Shown one piece after another: positions 35,289 through 47,750 of a DNA stretch of 64,000 nt; the stretch's first letter is position 1, and every line of letters begins with the position of its first letter. Both the position numbers and the translations under genes were made by a program. The notes beneath the pieces are model-generated. The model had not been told where the DNA came from and did not search any database. It saw nothing but the letters and a program-made list of their open reading frames with translations. Source of the stretch: Siphonodentalium dalli (Eukaryota; Mollusca; Scaphopoda; Gadilida; Siphonodentaliidae); the NCBI GenBank assembly GCA_032622095.1, contig CP136061.1, positions 56,855,301 to 56,919,300 on the forward strand. Direction: 5' to 3'.

Positions 35289-37173
35289 CATGGTCTCATT
35301 TTAAAAGTAGTTCATTGAATACAAAACAGTTTTTACGTTAATACATATCACACATGCAACTAAATCCATGGCAATATATTCGAGGCGTTTGTCAAGATTC
35401 GAGGCGTACAAGATTTTGGGCATTCCCTTCTTGTTATCTGCTCAAGGAACAATGAGGTATATCAGAGTTTGTCGGGCGTCAAATATTTTTCGTGCAGTTG
35501 AATCATTCCACCCACAAATCACTCCACTGCATACAAAAAATCGCGAATCGAGATAATACAAAATTGATGAGTGGATGTGATGGATAGTATATACGCGCAA
35601 CTTTAGTGCGATATTCTAAGATTTTGAGCGAACTAGTAGAATGTGGCACGGTTTAGTATACTATGTCACTGTCTTGATCAAGTAATAATATGACCACCAG
35701 AAGGGTGTATGATTTTTATTATACTCTGTCTCCATCATGATCGAGAAATACTATTACAACTATAGTACCATTATAAGTAGGGAACTATATCGTGTATCAT
35801 GTTTTATACATCTCCAGGAATGTTTGGGATCACTTCCAGTTCATATACTATGTAGTCACGAGCATGCATGCGCACGATATTATTTTTCTTATTCAATTCT
35901 TTTAATTATTTAATATATAATTTACATATACTATACAGATTGTGTTCATTCAAAATTATATATTCCATGGAAGTATAACATTTCTGGCATTTCCGATGTT
36001 TAAATCTTAGTTATGATTGTCTTTGTATAAAATTTTATAAACACAAAGCTTTGACTAAAAAATGAGCCAAATCTTAAAATATTGTTTTCGAAAACAACTT
36101 AAACATAAACTACGTTACGGTAAAACCTGTTCCTCGGGCTTTCCAAAAACAATCAGATCACTTATTGAACCAGCTTTTTCTTGTGGATGTCTGGATATAT
36201 ATATATTTATATACATATTCCCACCATAATTATAAAGATGTAGTAAAAGAGGAAATATGTGTATTGTGTTCAAGTTGCGACATGACAATTACGAGATCTT
36301 CTTCACCTTCTAAAGCAATCGGATCCTCTATTGAACCTGTCATTTTGCAGAACATACACAAAACGGAAATTGCATCTATTGATTGCTTCTGGTTTGAGAT
36401 AAATTCTCTTCAGTAATGGGAAGATTGGATTCGCTACACATTTCGTCAAAGACATATTTTGTGCCTGTTTCAGTGAATTAAACTGGCAAGTGAGAACCCA
36501 GACACTTTGACAACCGTGCACTGAAATAATATATCATTATTCAACGTATATTACCGATAATCCCGCCTCGATTTTACCAATTTAGAAAGCACAACGTTCG
36601 AACTGCCAACAATTGTAAACATTTAGTTTTCATTGATTCTGCACGAAACAAACGAAAATGATTCAATTTAAATCTTACAACTTCTAATAGCAAAAGAACA
36701 GATAACATTTTCTTGCCCACCTGTGTCCTGGATTGGAACAAATTAGATGAAAAAAAAGAAACATTCCATTGAATATGTTTTAAAAAGCTCTGACAACTAA
36801 GCTATTAAACCCACAAATATAGTTTTTTCATATGGTAAACATCATTCATTGTAAAATGAGATGTGAATGCAGTAATTTACAAGCAGATAAACATCTAAAT
36901 CATATAGCAAAAATTGCTACATGTAGGTGTGGACACTGTAGAAAATGCATTCCACAATTTGTTGACTGCCATCTTTACTTTCAAGAAAGAATTACACTGA
37001 GCAATAATATCCTGCGTTTCTACATACATTCAGTTAAGACATTGTTTTTTGGGGATCAGAATATTAATAATTGCGAAAATGAAGATATCTTTAAAGCTGT
37101 ACAAAATTACTTATGAGATACAACACACGAGGGAAATCCGATAAAATTCTATGGAGAAGTTCGCCTCAAAATA
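35289..37173. other. Intron 1 sequence, nothing recognised
   Basis: Continues the pre-insertion sequence after the LINE. Open frames at 36165-36416 (+) and 36832-37116 (+, Cys-rich start) have no recognised family. AT-rich. Confidence 0.4.
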
Positions 37174-37345
37174 CAGTAATGGCCTAAATAATCGACTCCT
37201 TAACCACGGCAGAATTATGGGTAATTTTTCAGGATTTAGTGAGAGCTGTCCGATGAATGGCAACAAGCCATATTTCCGACTAAATCCTGAAAAATTACCC
37301 ATACTTCTGCTGTGGTTAAGGAGTCGATTATTTAGGGCATTACTG
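37174..37345. mobile_element. Tc1/mariner-type MITE copy
   Basis: CAGTAATGGCCTAAATAATC... to ...ATTTAGGGCATTACTG; left TA retained (37172-37173), right flank mutated to CA. Foldback of the same family as 25033-25245 with a shorter central loop. Confidence 0.85.
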
Positions 37346-37888
37346 CACACATTGTAAAACCATGCACATTGAGGGATCTCATTTATGACAGCTAAACAGT
37401 AAGCGTAATTTGATTCAGAAGAAATGATGGGGTGGTGAGACTACAAAATATATACAAATTATTTACACTATATACAATGATATATGTACACTTGTAAATA
37501 TGTTATACATTATGTTATACCTAGTGCATGTGTTAACATCCCAAATTATTATCAGTGTTATAAAGGCAATTGGGAGAGGAGGTTATGCTTAAGTGGACCG
37601 CACTTGTCCTCCAATCCCAATGCCAATTTATATTGTATTATACTTATTGGTAATACGTATGTTTAAACCAACGGCAATTATTTCGCCACGTGCTTCCAAT
37701 TTGGATATATAACATTTATGAAGATAAATATACTTTCGTTCCTATTCCCATTCATCCACTACGGTCGAGTGTTCGAATGATTTTAACCTACCTACCAAAA
37801 GTCTTGAACCGAATTTCATTTTTTTTTATTATCTCATAGCAAAGATCATGTGAATCATGTCACTGTTGGTGACATATGTAGATATAGA
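37346..37888. other. Intron 1 sequence, nothing recognised
   Basis: AT-rich sequence between the MITE and the hairpin; no supported feature. Confidence 0.4.
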
Positions 37889-38020
37889 CAGAACACAACG
37901 CGCATCTTAATCGAGACTCTTTTATCGAATGAGTTGCGGATGGCGCAAGGAAATATAACTTTGCGCCGTCCGCAACGAGTTCGATAACAAATTCGAGATT
38001 ATAATGCAAGTTGTGTTCTG
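37889..38020. repeat. 132-bp foldback
   Basis: CAGAACACAACGCGCAT... pairs with ...ATGCAAGTTGTGTTCTG. Strong inner arms are GTTGCGGATGGCGCAA / TTGCGCCGTCCGCAAC, and the loop is AATATAAC-like. Probably a small MITE; no target duplication could be assigned with confidence. Confidence 0.78.
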
Positions 38021-38523
38021 TATTTATTCTAAACCGTTCAATCAGATAAGTTCAATCCATGAATGTCACCTTCATTGTTACTATAGCTACCTTTATTGTG
38101 ATTTAAGTCTGACAAATAACCAGTAATTATGGGGGGATCACCGAAAGCGGATGATCGACGTAATGTACGTCATCTTTCTTTGCGAAAACGTCAACAAGAA
38201 TAGTTCCGGATTGTATTCCACTAGAGGAATACACTAATATGTATTCAATGGCTGGGATTCCGTTGCATACATGTGACTCACGTCAATGGGTGTGGAATAG
38301 CAAGCGATACGCTAGATTTATATTTCCATTTTCCGACCAAACATGGCTGTCAACCATGCATACAGTAATGTACGGGGTAGAAAATAGAAGAGTTACATTC
38401 GGTGAGAATGAGACTTCCAGTAGTTTGAATAATCTAAAAATATCATTTCATTTCTAAGACAGGGAGTTCTCTACAAATATAACAGCCATGTTATGTCGTA
38501 TATGGGTTCTGATTTACACTCAC

Positions 38524-38758
38524 CTCCACCATTCGCGTAGCATAAATACGGAAACCTCACAACATTTCCGAGTCCTATACATTGTCCCACACACGACAGA
38601 ATAAACTCTATCTTTCCGTTCCATTGCTCTCTTGTCTTTTCGGTTAGCTTGGCTTCCGTTTGCCGTCCATGTGGAGCCTCGCTCTGAGATCCGTTCGCCA
38701 GAGACGTTGGTCTTGACACCGAGTTTTTCTCCATTCCGTTCAGTGGAATCTTCTCCAT
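38524..38758 (-). CDS. SLC6-family transporter, first coding exon (partial gene)
   Basis: This exon encodes the cytosolic N-terminus and TM1 of a Na+/Cl- coupled symporter in the plasma membrane. Seen: 78 codons plus one base, from ATG at 38758 to a GTGAGT donor beginning at 38523. An in-frame TAG immediately precedes the ATG, so this is the first possible Met; the same AG could instead be an acceptor after a 5'UTR exon. Residues 1-45 are polar and Ser/Thr-rich. W46 precedes [10 protein letters not shown], and residues ~51-75 form TM1 with the [15 protein letters not shown] signature. Gly in GLGN, where monoamine carriers have Asp, points to the amino-acid/GABA/osmolyte groups. Odd: the family Trp in NVWRFP is Val67 (GTG), and the usual Tyr-Ala before IGLGN is Gln-Cys. 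The phase-1 junction completes a Gly codon with the exon at 13765. Family assignment is firm; the substrate is not. Confidence 0.92.
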
Positions 38759-39263
38759 CTATTAATATGAACTAGTTTAATTTATCGAACTCCGAGCGCA
38801 ACAGTGGTCGAATCAACTGATTTGCTATAGGCGCCAGTGTTGGCACAATTCGTTTAATCCATTATGGTAACTGAATATTCGTTCTTGGCGTACGCTTGTA
38901 GAATCATTGAGTCAAAGTCATATCTTCGAGCGGCGTTTAGTTCTCTGAATGCGATGTGTACGAATAATCACCATTGACGATCCTGGTGACTCAGATGATC
39001 TGGTCCTCACCTAAAAATTGAAGAACGATCATCACATTAAAGATAATTATATACATTGTTTCTGACATCAAGCCACAACAACATACACAATTTAACCCAA
39101 CACAGTTTTTCCTCTTTCCGATGAAACACAAATGTTCAAAACAAAATTTGATATAAAAAAGTCCTATATAATCCAACAAATGCCATTTTGTTATTGAAAA
39201 ATCTTCAAAATTATTACTGCGGTTCCTCCAAAACGGCAGACTTATAATCCTATATATGTGAAA
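38759..39263. other. Region immediately 5' of the SLC6 first coding exon
   Basis: Holds the 5'UTR and/or proximal promoter, or the end of an intron after a non-coding exon: AG directly before the ATG would serve as an acceptor. I see no convincing TATA box. ATCATCACATTAAAGAT at ~39028 also occurs at ~32770, meaning unknown. Confidence 0.4.
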
Positions 39264-39625
39264 CTAGCTGCTGTGCCCGACTTCGTCCGGGCTATTTAGG
39301 GATTTCTTTGTGATCACCTCCGTCTGGGCAGAATATACAGCGTCTGGACTTGTTTGTGGACGTTGCAAATTTGAGTCTGATGGGGAATTGCGAGTTTGAA
39401 CCAGAAACATGCCTATATGAGCGTATATGAGCGAGGTCAAGGTCAAGGACACGATCGCACGTGAAATTGGACCCTCCCATATTGTTCCCGGGATCAAAGT
39501 AGGCCTACATACCAAAACAATTGAGTGGGATCGGTTTTCGAATCTATAAGACACATACAAACACACCCTTACATACACACATACATACATACATACATAC
39601 AGACAGTTCCAAAATATAAAATAGA
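39264..39625 (-). mobile_element. Helitron-like non-autonomous element, short copy
   Basis: On the minus strand the 5' end is TCTATTTTATATTTTGGAAC after a host A, followed by a TGTATG microsatellite. The 3' end is CCCGGACGAAGTCGGG, then CACAGCAG, then CTAG before a host T. Both ends match 10408-11325, including a GACCTTGACCT core; this 362-bp copy is an internally deleted relative. Open frames on it are incidental. Confidence 0.83.
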
Positions 39626-40674
39626 TAAATGAATAGAAAATGAGTATAATGTAAGTCATGCCTTTAGTTGGAATTTACAAGGGTACGTCATTTTTTACGT
39701 GGCCTTTATATGACGTATACCAGAGTATATCATTGTCTATCTGACTGTACCATATTTTACCAGAGAAGAACCATGTAGGCAGTGGTTTACTTGGCTTGAC
39801 TGGAGTAAGTTTACACGAATATGAGCGATAACTCTATAAAAACAAATATCACATTTATCAGCTGATGTGTATTCGGTCTCTTTTGGGAGAATAAAAACAT
39901 ATTTTATTCAGTTAGTGAGTGGAAAACAAGTGTACCCGTTGGCATACTCAAACGTTAACTGAATGTGACAAGAATATCCTTATAAATAAGTAGGCTAAAT
40001 CCAGAAGAGTTTAACACCTTATGTAATCACATATGTGATTCATATATCCTCCAATCTGTTTCTTACATGGTAAAGCTTCTAAAAGCGTACATCAGTGCTA
40101 CTGTGGTAAATTTACCCTAATTACGAGGTAAATTATCCTGGTAGAATTACTCTGGTATAATTACTCTAGTAGAATCCAACATGCATACTTACATCCAAAA
40201 TACATTGGTGAAATACATGGGTGAGAACATTTTACTAGAGTAAAAATACATGGGTGGGTCTACACGTGTGCGTAGAATATGGTGACCATTCACTAGATGA
40301 ATTTTACCAGAGTAATATTACCTGGTTCCAATCACCCTGGTAAAATTGCGGAGTGTTTTCACCATGGTTTACCAGAGTGTTTTTTTTTTCTATAAGGGAC
40401 AGATTATTTCTATAGAGAGTCAGAGTCTTGACTACTGTTGGTATGTAATAAGACACAAGCATTAGATATTCCAACAAGAGACTTCCCCCTCATTGTTTGA
40501 GCAATCTCTAAAACTCACAAATATACGTATACATGTATATTACATTGTTAAATAGTGATGGTGCAGATATGATCGCGACTAAATGAGATACACATCACCT
40601 ATATGACCACCATACGTATATATCAAAATAATAAATATTACATAGAATGAGCATTGACACTGTGATATATAGAG
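39626..40674. other. Upstream intergenic sequence, nothing recognised
   Basis: AT-rich. A cluster of short GGTAAAATTAC/TACTCTGGTA motifs (40105-40375) suggests an old inverted or simple repeat built on ACCAGAGTAAAAT-like words. No gene. Confidence 0.4.
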
Positions 40675-40818
40675 GATATGAAATGAGTGTTTCTCTCATA
40701 TGATATTTATGAAACGAGTCTAAGAATTTTCAGTTTTCTCGAGCCTGCGGCGAGAGAAAACTGAAAATTCGTGACGAGTTTCATAAATATCATATGAGAG
40801 AAACACGAATTACATATT
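40675..40818. repeat. Foldback with 120-bp near-perfect core
   Basis: GTGTTTCTCTCATATGATAT (40687) pairs with its complement ending at 40806; the inner arms ATTTTCAGTTTTCTCG / CGAGAGAAAACTGAAAAT flank a GC loop. The right flank (ACGAATTACATATTCTA...GTCCAAAAC) recurs at ~41044-41090, indicating the foldback belongs to a larger dispersed repeat. Confidence 0.8.
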
Positions 40819-41534
40819 CTATTTATCATATGACACCTATAAATTGATTATGGTGTCCAAAACGCACACAACTCACTAAATAGATATATGACATCGGCAG
40901 CAAAAGGTTAATGTGACGTCACTTCATTGCACCGGAAGCACAATTACACCTGGTGAACTAGCAGAAATAATATGCACGCGAAGATATAGTGCGCTATTCT
41001 GTTCTCAGTTTGTGACATTATATCGTATGTTTATTAGATAAATACGAATTATATATTCTAGTTATCGTATAACAATGTCCAAAACTATATATTTCAAGAT
41101 TATAATTGCGAGAATTTCGGCATCACGTTGATTGACGCGCACGAATTTGACCTGCATTTAGTTGGAGATACGGCTCGGCCTCGGCTGCCATTCAGCCAAT
41201 CAGAACCCACTTTTTGTCAACAAACCAATCAAATTATCGGAAGGTGATATGAACTAGTAGTTCATATGAAATTGATTTATGACATACTTTCCAACGTAAA
41301 TAATGATTGAGTCATATGATAAATATATATACTGCAATACGAACAAAGAGTGCCATCTCTTGAATGTCATGCGAAATGAATATGCGAATACCCTTGATCG
41401 TTGTCGTCATTGTCATCGCCATCATCATCATACCTTTGGGAGTCGTGTTGAATAGAAGACCACTCGCTTCCCGGCGATCAGGTGGCAATTTCCACCCAGC
41501 TGTCTGGATTCACTATCATGCGTCCATAATTTAA
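40819..41534. other. Intergenic sequence before the decayed LINE
   Basis: Contains the partial repeat at ~41040-41095 noted above and a small palindrome (ATGAACTAGTAGTTCAT) at ~41250. No gene recognised. Confidence 0.4.
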
Positions 41535-43498
41535 ATTGATCAACACATCTCAGAATGTCTACCAGACGACAAGTTAGAAGAGGTCAGCCGTGGGGAGGTG
41601 ATCAATGCATTAGGATTTTTACATAGAAGAAAAGCCCAGGACATCTTTGGGCTAACAGTGGAGCATTTTATCTTTGGTGGCGAGGACCTGCTAGGTATTC
41701 TAACGAGCATAATCAACTGTATCCTGATAAATAAAGAAGTGCCTGCAAATCTCAAGATCGGCCTACTTAATCCAATATATAAACGTAAAGGCTACAAGGC
41801 AGCCTCTTCCAATTATCGGGGCATCACTGTGTTACCAGTTATCCTGAAAGTTGTGGAAGTCATCATGCGTGAATACCTACGAAAATGTACTCTACCTACA
41901 CAAGCTCCAACTCAAAGAGGATTCACCGCCAACGCGTCTCCACTTAATAGTGCATTGATGGTCGAGGAGATAGTCAGAGAAGGCCTGGATAACAACACAC
42001 CGATATATGTAGCATTCCTGGATGTCACAAAAGAAATACTGATGAGAAAAACATACCTCACAAACACTCACGCTGTTTGCTGGTCAGTGATCGATAACCT
42101 TCACACAGACTGTGTATCCGTTGTAAAGTGGAACAACCAAAGATCGGAACCATTCGAGATATATCAAGGAGTGAGACAGGGTGATATATTAAGCGCCGAC
42201 CTCTACAAGCTATATATAGAGGATCTACTGCATTCACTGCTGGCGAACAGTCTAGGTAGCAGCATTGGAACCATCCGAATGAACTCCACAGCATGCGCAG
42301 ATGATGTCGCACTGATGAGCAGTGATCCAATTGATCTCCAAATCCTGATCAACACTGCATATCAATACAGTAATTTACATCGGTATCTCCTTCAACCGAA
42401 GAAAATTGTAATATTGAATATTTCACCAAACGGAAGAAAAAATACTATTGACAAAACATGGGATCTGGCTGGGACACAGATGCCCAACGTCGATGTGGCA
42501 GCCCATCTTGGTATACTCCGCTCAACAACAGCCACCAAATCAGTGATGGAAACCATACAAAATAATATCAAAAAGGCGAGAAGAACAGCTTATAGTCTAA
42601 TGCCGCTTGGCTTCCATGGGGAGAATGGATTGGACCAAGAGACATGCCTTCATATTTATAGGACATATGTTATTCCCACTTTGACATATGGATGTGAAAT
42701 CCTGCTACCAGAAGAAAGACACGTCAACATGCTGGAGGGATATCAGAAGAAGTTCGTTAAGCAGTTGCTATCTCTACCACCAAATGTAGCCAATCCTGCT
42801 ATATACATACTGTCAGGTCTCCTCCCGATAGAGGCACAAATCGAATTGAAGGCTCTCACGTTCTTCAACAATCTCACCCATCAAGATGAATCTTCAATAG
42901 AGAAAAAACTGGCACTCCGCCAACTAATCTTGAAAGATGAGAAAAGCAACAGCTGGTTTTCTGAGGTCAGGAGAATACTGTATAAATACGAGCTACCATC
43001 TCCATTGAACTTATTACATCACCCCGTGAAGAAAAATGCCTGGAAGAAAATTACTAAAGACTCAGTCAACCGCTACTGGCAAAGATTGCGGTGAAGCTGA
43101 AGATGCTGACTAACACATATACGCTAGAAATACACAACCAAAAATTCAACATCTCAAAGTCAGAAGGGATATGCCGTTGCTGTAACTTGAAGAGAGAGAC
43201 TATTGGACACCTACTGTTGGAATGTGAGATCTTAGAGTCGGTTAGAGGGGGTTGTCTTTAACATATCAAGAACATATATGATGAAATAACGAAAGAGGAT
43301 TTCAACAACTTGTCGACAAAGGACAAACTCACAGTCATCCTGGGTAATGGGATTCACAGATTGCAGATTGAGGATTGCGAAGGGGTTGCAGCTCTGCTAT
43401 CAAGACTAAAGATCAGCTGTATGCATCTATGCTATCGCTTGCACTGTGCCAGAAAGCAGTACTCGATCGACAGAAAGAACATTGGTGGCGACGAATGA
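41535..43498 (+). pseudogene. Decayed non-LTR retrotransposon reverse transcriptase
   Basis: Open frame from 41535 to the stop at 43092, read from ISECLPDDKLEEVSRGEV onward; the first in-frame GTG (41598) has no meaning as a start. RT motifs in order: KAQDIFGLTVEHF, PIYKRKGYKAASSNYRGIT, AFLDVTK, YQGVRQGDILSADLY, then CADDVAL. After FLDVTK the expected AFD...H stretch is missing, an in-frame deletion of a few codons. Near 43085 the frame shifts; the +2 frame continues with LKMLTNTYTL and a C-x2-C-x8-H-x4-C knuckle (CRCC...GHLLLEC), is cut by TAA at ~43259, then resumes to 43498. The endonuclease part is absent. It is a different LINE type from 33308-35273; clade unresolved. Confidence 0.85.
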
Positions 43499-43927
43499 CC
43501 GTGCGCGGTGCATTTTAACCTATATATTTTATACATTTTATCCCCTAATATGGTGACGTTATGGTACCTGTAAATATGTACAGTTCACTCAACAAGTTGA
43601 GGTTGTCCGATGCTGGACGGTTGGATTGCAGAAGTAAGAAGTAAGTAAGATAGTGGTTACGTTACGTTATCGTCGTTAACGATAGTACTATACAGGTGGA
43701 TTTAGTCTACCGTTAAGTATCTATTTAAGTGTTCTCGATCCGATATGACAAATTCCCGCGGTATCATTTAAAACGGAAATTGTGAAAGTATGTGGATGTC
43801 AATACTATAAGATCGAGACGACAGATGGAATAATCTCACAGCCTATACATAGAATACTCTATAATGGTAATTGCGTGCGAAGTTTCAGTTCAGATCTAGA
43901 AATGTTTCCGGTTGTGTCGAAGACGTA
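43499..43927. other. LINE 3' flank and unassigned sequence
   Basis: May include the 3'UTR of the decayed LINE (GTAAGAAGTAAGTAAGA repeat at ~43635), but no A tail or target duplication was found. Confidence 0.4.
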
Positions 43928-44049
43928 CAGCAATGCCCTAAATAATCGACAATAAGCCATATAGCAGCAAGCCATATTTCCGACTAAATCCTGAGAAATT
44001 ACCCATAATTCTGCAGGGGTTAAGGAGTCGATTAGTTAAGGCATTGCTG
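43928..44049. mobile_element. Tc1/mariner-type MITE, internally deleted copy
   Basis: CAGCAATGCCCTAAATAATC... to ...GGCATTGCTG with TA on both sides (43926-43927, 44050-44051). The left arm is shortened relative to 25033-25245. Confidence 0.85.
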
Positions 44050-44129
44050 TAACTGTAACGTCTTAATCTCGAGTACCGCTGGACAAGTTGCCTGGTAATT
44101 TTGCAGCTAAATCGCCGAAGAGAGCTGTA

Positions 44130-46092
44130 GTGTACTAGGATATAAACGACAATGCTAGGATATCAACGACAATGCTAGGATATCAACGACAATGCTAGGA
44201 AATCAACGGCAATGCTAGTATATCAACGGCAATGTTAGGATATCGACGGCAATTCTAGGATATCAACGGCAATGCTAGAATATCAACAGCAATGCTAGAA
44301 TATCAACGGCAATTCTAGGATATCAACGACAATGATATGGTATCGACGGCAATGCTATGATATCAACGGCAATTCTAGGATATCAACGGCAATTCTATGA
44401 TATCAACGACAATGCTAGAATATCAACGGCAATGCTAGAATATCAATGGCAATTCTAGGACACCAACGGCAATGCTAGGGTATCGACGGCAATGCTAGTA
44501 TATCAACGGTAATGTTAGGATATCAACGGCAATTCTAGGATATCAACGGCAATGCTAGGATATAAACGGCAATGGTCGGATATCAACGACAATGCTAGAA
44601 TATCAACAACAATGCTAGAATATCGAAGGCAATTCTAGGATATCAACGGCAATGCTAGAATGTCAACGGCAATGCTATGATATCGACGGCAATGCTAGGA
44701 TATCAACGGCAATGTTAAAATATCAACGAAAATGCTAAGATATCAACGGCAATGCTAGGATATCAACGGTAATGCTAGAATATTAACGACAATGCTAGAA
44801 TATCAACGGCAATGCTAGGAAATCAACGACAATGCTCGAATATCAACATGCTAGGATATCAACGACAATGCTCGAATATCAACGACAATGCTATGATATC
44901 AACGGCAATGCTAGGATTTCAACGACAATGCTCGAATATCAACGACAATGCTAGGATATCAACGGCAATGCTAGGAAATCAACGGCAATGCTAGAATATC
45001 AATGGCAATGCTATGATATCAACGGCAATGCTATAATATCAACGGCAATGATATGATATCAACGGCACTGCTAGGATATCAGCGGCAATGATATGATATC
45101 AACGGCAATGCTATGATATCGACGGCAATGCTAGGATATCAACGGCAATGTTAGAATATCAACGGCAATGCTAAGATATCAACGGCAATGCTGGGGTATC
45201 AACGGCAATGATAGGATACCAACGGCAATGCTAGAATATCCACGACAATGCTAGAATATCAACGGCAATGCTAGGAAATCAACGACAATGCTCGAATATC
45301 AACGGCAATGCTAGGAAATCAACGACAATGCCCGAATATCAACATGCTAGGACATCAACGGCAATGCTAGGATTTCAACGACAATGCTCGAATATCAACG
45401 ACAATGCTAGGATATCAACGGCAATGCTAGGAAATCAACGGCAATGCTAGAATATCAATGGCAATGCTATGATATCAACGGCAATGCTAGAATATCAACG
45501 GCAATGATATGATATCGACGGCAATGCTAGGATATCAACTGCAATGCTAGGGTATCAACGGCAATGCTAGGGTATCAACGGCAATGCTAGAATATCAACT
45601 GCAATGCTAGGGTATCAACGGCAATGCTAGGGTATCAACGGCAATGCTAGGATATCAACGGCAATGCTAGAATATCAACTGCAATGCTAGGGTATCAACG
45701 GCAATGCTAGGGTATCAACGGCAATGCTAGGGTATCAACGGCAATGCTAGAATATCAACTGCAATGCTAGGGTATCAACGGCAATGCTAGGGTATCAACG
45801 GCAATGCTAGAATATCAACTGCAATGCTAGGACATCAACGGCAGTGATAGAATATAATCGGCAATGCTAGGATATCAACCGCAATGATAGAATATCGACG
45901 GCAATGCTAGGACGTCGACGGCAATGATAGAATATAATCGGCACTGTTATGATATCAATGGCAATGCTAGGATACCAAGGACAATGTTAGGATATCAACG
46001 GAAATGATAGAATATAATCGGCACTGTTATGATATCAACGGCAATGCTAGGATACCAAGGACAATGTTAGGATATCAACGGAAATGCTAGGA
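44130..46092. repeat. 20-bp minisatellite, ~98 copies
   Basis: Unit CTAGGATATCAACGGCAATG, many with the EcoRV-type word GATATC. Higher-order structure is visible. A ~240-bp block starting near 44812 recurs near 45268, including the same 13-base deleted units. Between ~45580 and 45830 a 60-bp triplet (AACTGCAAT unit plus two GGGTATC units) repeats. An ~80-bp four-unit block (AATATAATCGGCACTGTTAT...) occurs twice at ~45931-46090. Short frames are artefacts. Confidence 0.96.
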
Positions 46093-46296
46093 TATCAACG
46101 CAAGCTACTTATGAAGTCATACATACACACTAGTTAACTTCATGCGTATTGAGATATATGCAATTCCATAAGTTGTTCTACAACTGACAGATTCCGAAAT
46201 CAGCCTTCATATTATTGGCAAGATTGAATCATGCGATAACCCTCTATTTAGCGTTAAAATAATCGAAAACATGAACATTTCCATTATACTATAAAA

Positions 46297-46402
46297 AATA
46301 ATGGATGTCTTGGGGTTGGCTATGCCAAAAATGGTGGTCCAATGACCTGTGGCCCTCGGACCACCATTTTGCTATTGCCAACTCAAATCCATGCATTATC
46401 CA
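46297..46402. repeat. Hairpin element
   Basis: ATAATGGATG...GGGTTGGC and AAAATGGTGGTCC pair with GGACCACCATTTT, GCCAACTC and ATCCATGCATTAT. About 106 bp; the loop is CAATGACCTGTGGCCCTC. Confidence 0.8.
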
Positions 46403-47282
46403 TCCATACAAGGGTCAACGACAAGACACGCATTGTTTATCATAAAAAAAATATATTATATCGAAAGGTTGTGTGAATTCTTACAAACTTTTTTCGTCAC
46501 ATTTTTATTTGCAAGATTAAAATAAAACCGTTTTCGGATTTTACAATCCACGGCAATCGTTTGGCGATGAAGGGCAGAATAATTATGGTATTATATTAGT
46601 TACTACAAACATAATATCATCATGATTCATGCATTTATTTATCTAAATCCATTGTTAACAAATACATTTCGGCAAAATTTGAGAAGCTGAATCGTTTATC
46701 TTCGATGCAAAACGGAAAAGGAAGTTATATCGTTCAATCAAAAGTTAGAATTGTCCGCTTGCCAAACTAAACGGATAGAGAATAATTAAAATACACTGGA
46801 AAACTCTGATCGGATATAAGATCATTAAAATCATCGCCAAGTATCATGCTATGTGTACCGATATTGAAATAAGTACTATACATGCAACGTAGTTCCATAT
46901 TGGCCGTGTTTTCAGATGTTATTCCGTTTGCGAGAAGTGAGTTTGTTACTATAAATAGGAAAACAGTCACATGCACGCGACTATATATATATGCATCGAT
47001 ATTCCATAGTACGGTAATAGGATTCTATCGGAGATAGTATATCAGTATGCAGCCATGCAATCCGAACACAATAAAGTCACATGAGATATATTATAACACA
47101 ATAATCTCTTCTAAGTGGTTGTAGAAACTCAAAATGTCATTTTATTCACCGAAATCTAAATTTAAAGTTATAAAAAGTAATCAGAACTGAATACATTTTA
47201 GATCATAATATTACATGCAGCTGTTACAGTAGTCAAGACAACTAGTTTGAATAGGGAAACGCGATTGTGTTGATTCCATTAT
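46403..47282. other. Intergenic sequence, nothing recognised
   Basis: AT-rich, no supported gene or repeat. Confidence 0.4.
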
Positions 47283-47750
47283 ATATTAGCCCCTAAACCC
47301 GGCCTCGTGTTTTTTTTTTTAGACAGACACGTGTATTATCGGCACGCGCAGTGACGTGAGAGCTTAACAATGTTGTCGGTCAATGCTATTATTATGTTAA
47401 TTAGAATATAATTATGATATTCAATTTGTGTTGGGTTAATTAGTGTTAACTGTGAGATAAACATGGATGATAAGTGTGGTTGAACAATTTTGTCAACACG
47501 AAAAGACATACCTGGAACTATATTATTTTCTTGAAGGTGTCTTTACTTCCTCTTTGGTTGTAATAATGAAATCAATATTATTTTTTTTAACCCCAGCTGT
47601 TTTCCCGTGAAAACTGTCACTATGAGGTGAAAAGGATCTTAAATTCGTCACAATTTTATAAGAAATTTGTTTAACCTCGTCCACTAAATTCGATTAATAA
47701 ATTTCGTATAGAATTGCTACTTATTAGAGAACACCTATATAGCACACTAA
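47283..47750 (+). repeat. Uninterrupted copy of the dispersed repeat seen at 26840-28760
   Basis: Runs from CCCCTAAACCCGGCCTC through GCAGTGACGTGAGAGCTTAA, TTGTGTTGGGTTAATTAGTG and GAGATAAACATGG to ATTTCGTATAGAATTGC. The TTAA at ~47367 marks the equivalent of the insertion point used by the TTAA element at 26922-28368. Confidence 0.75.
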
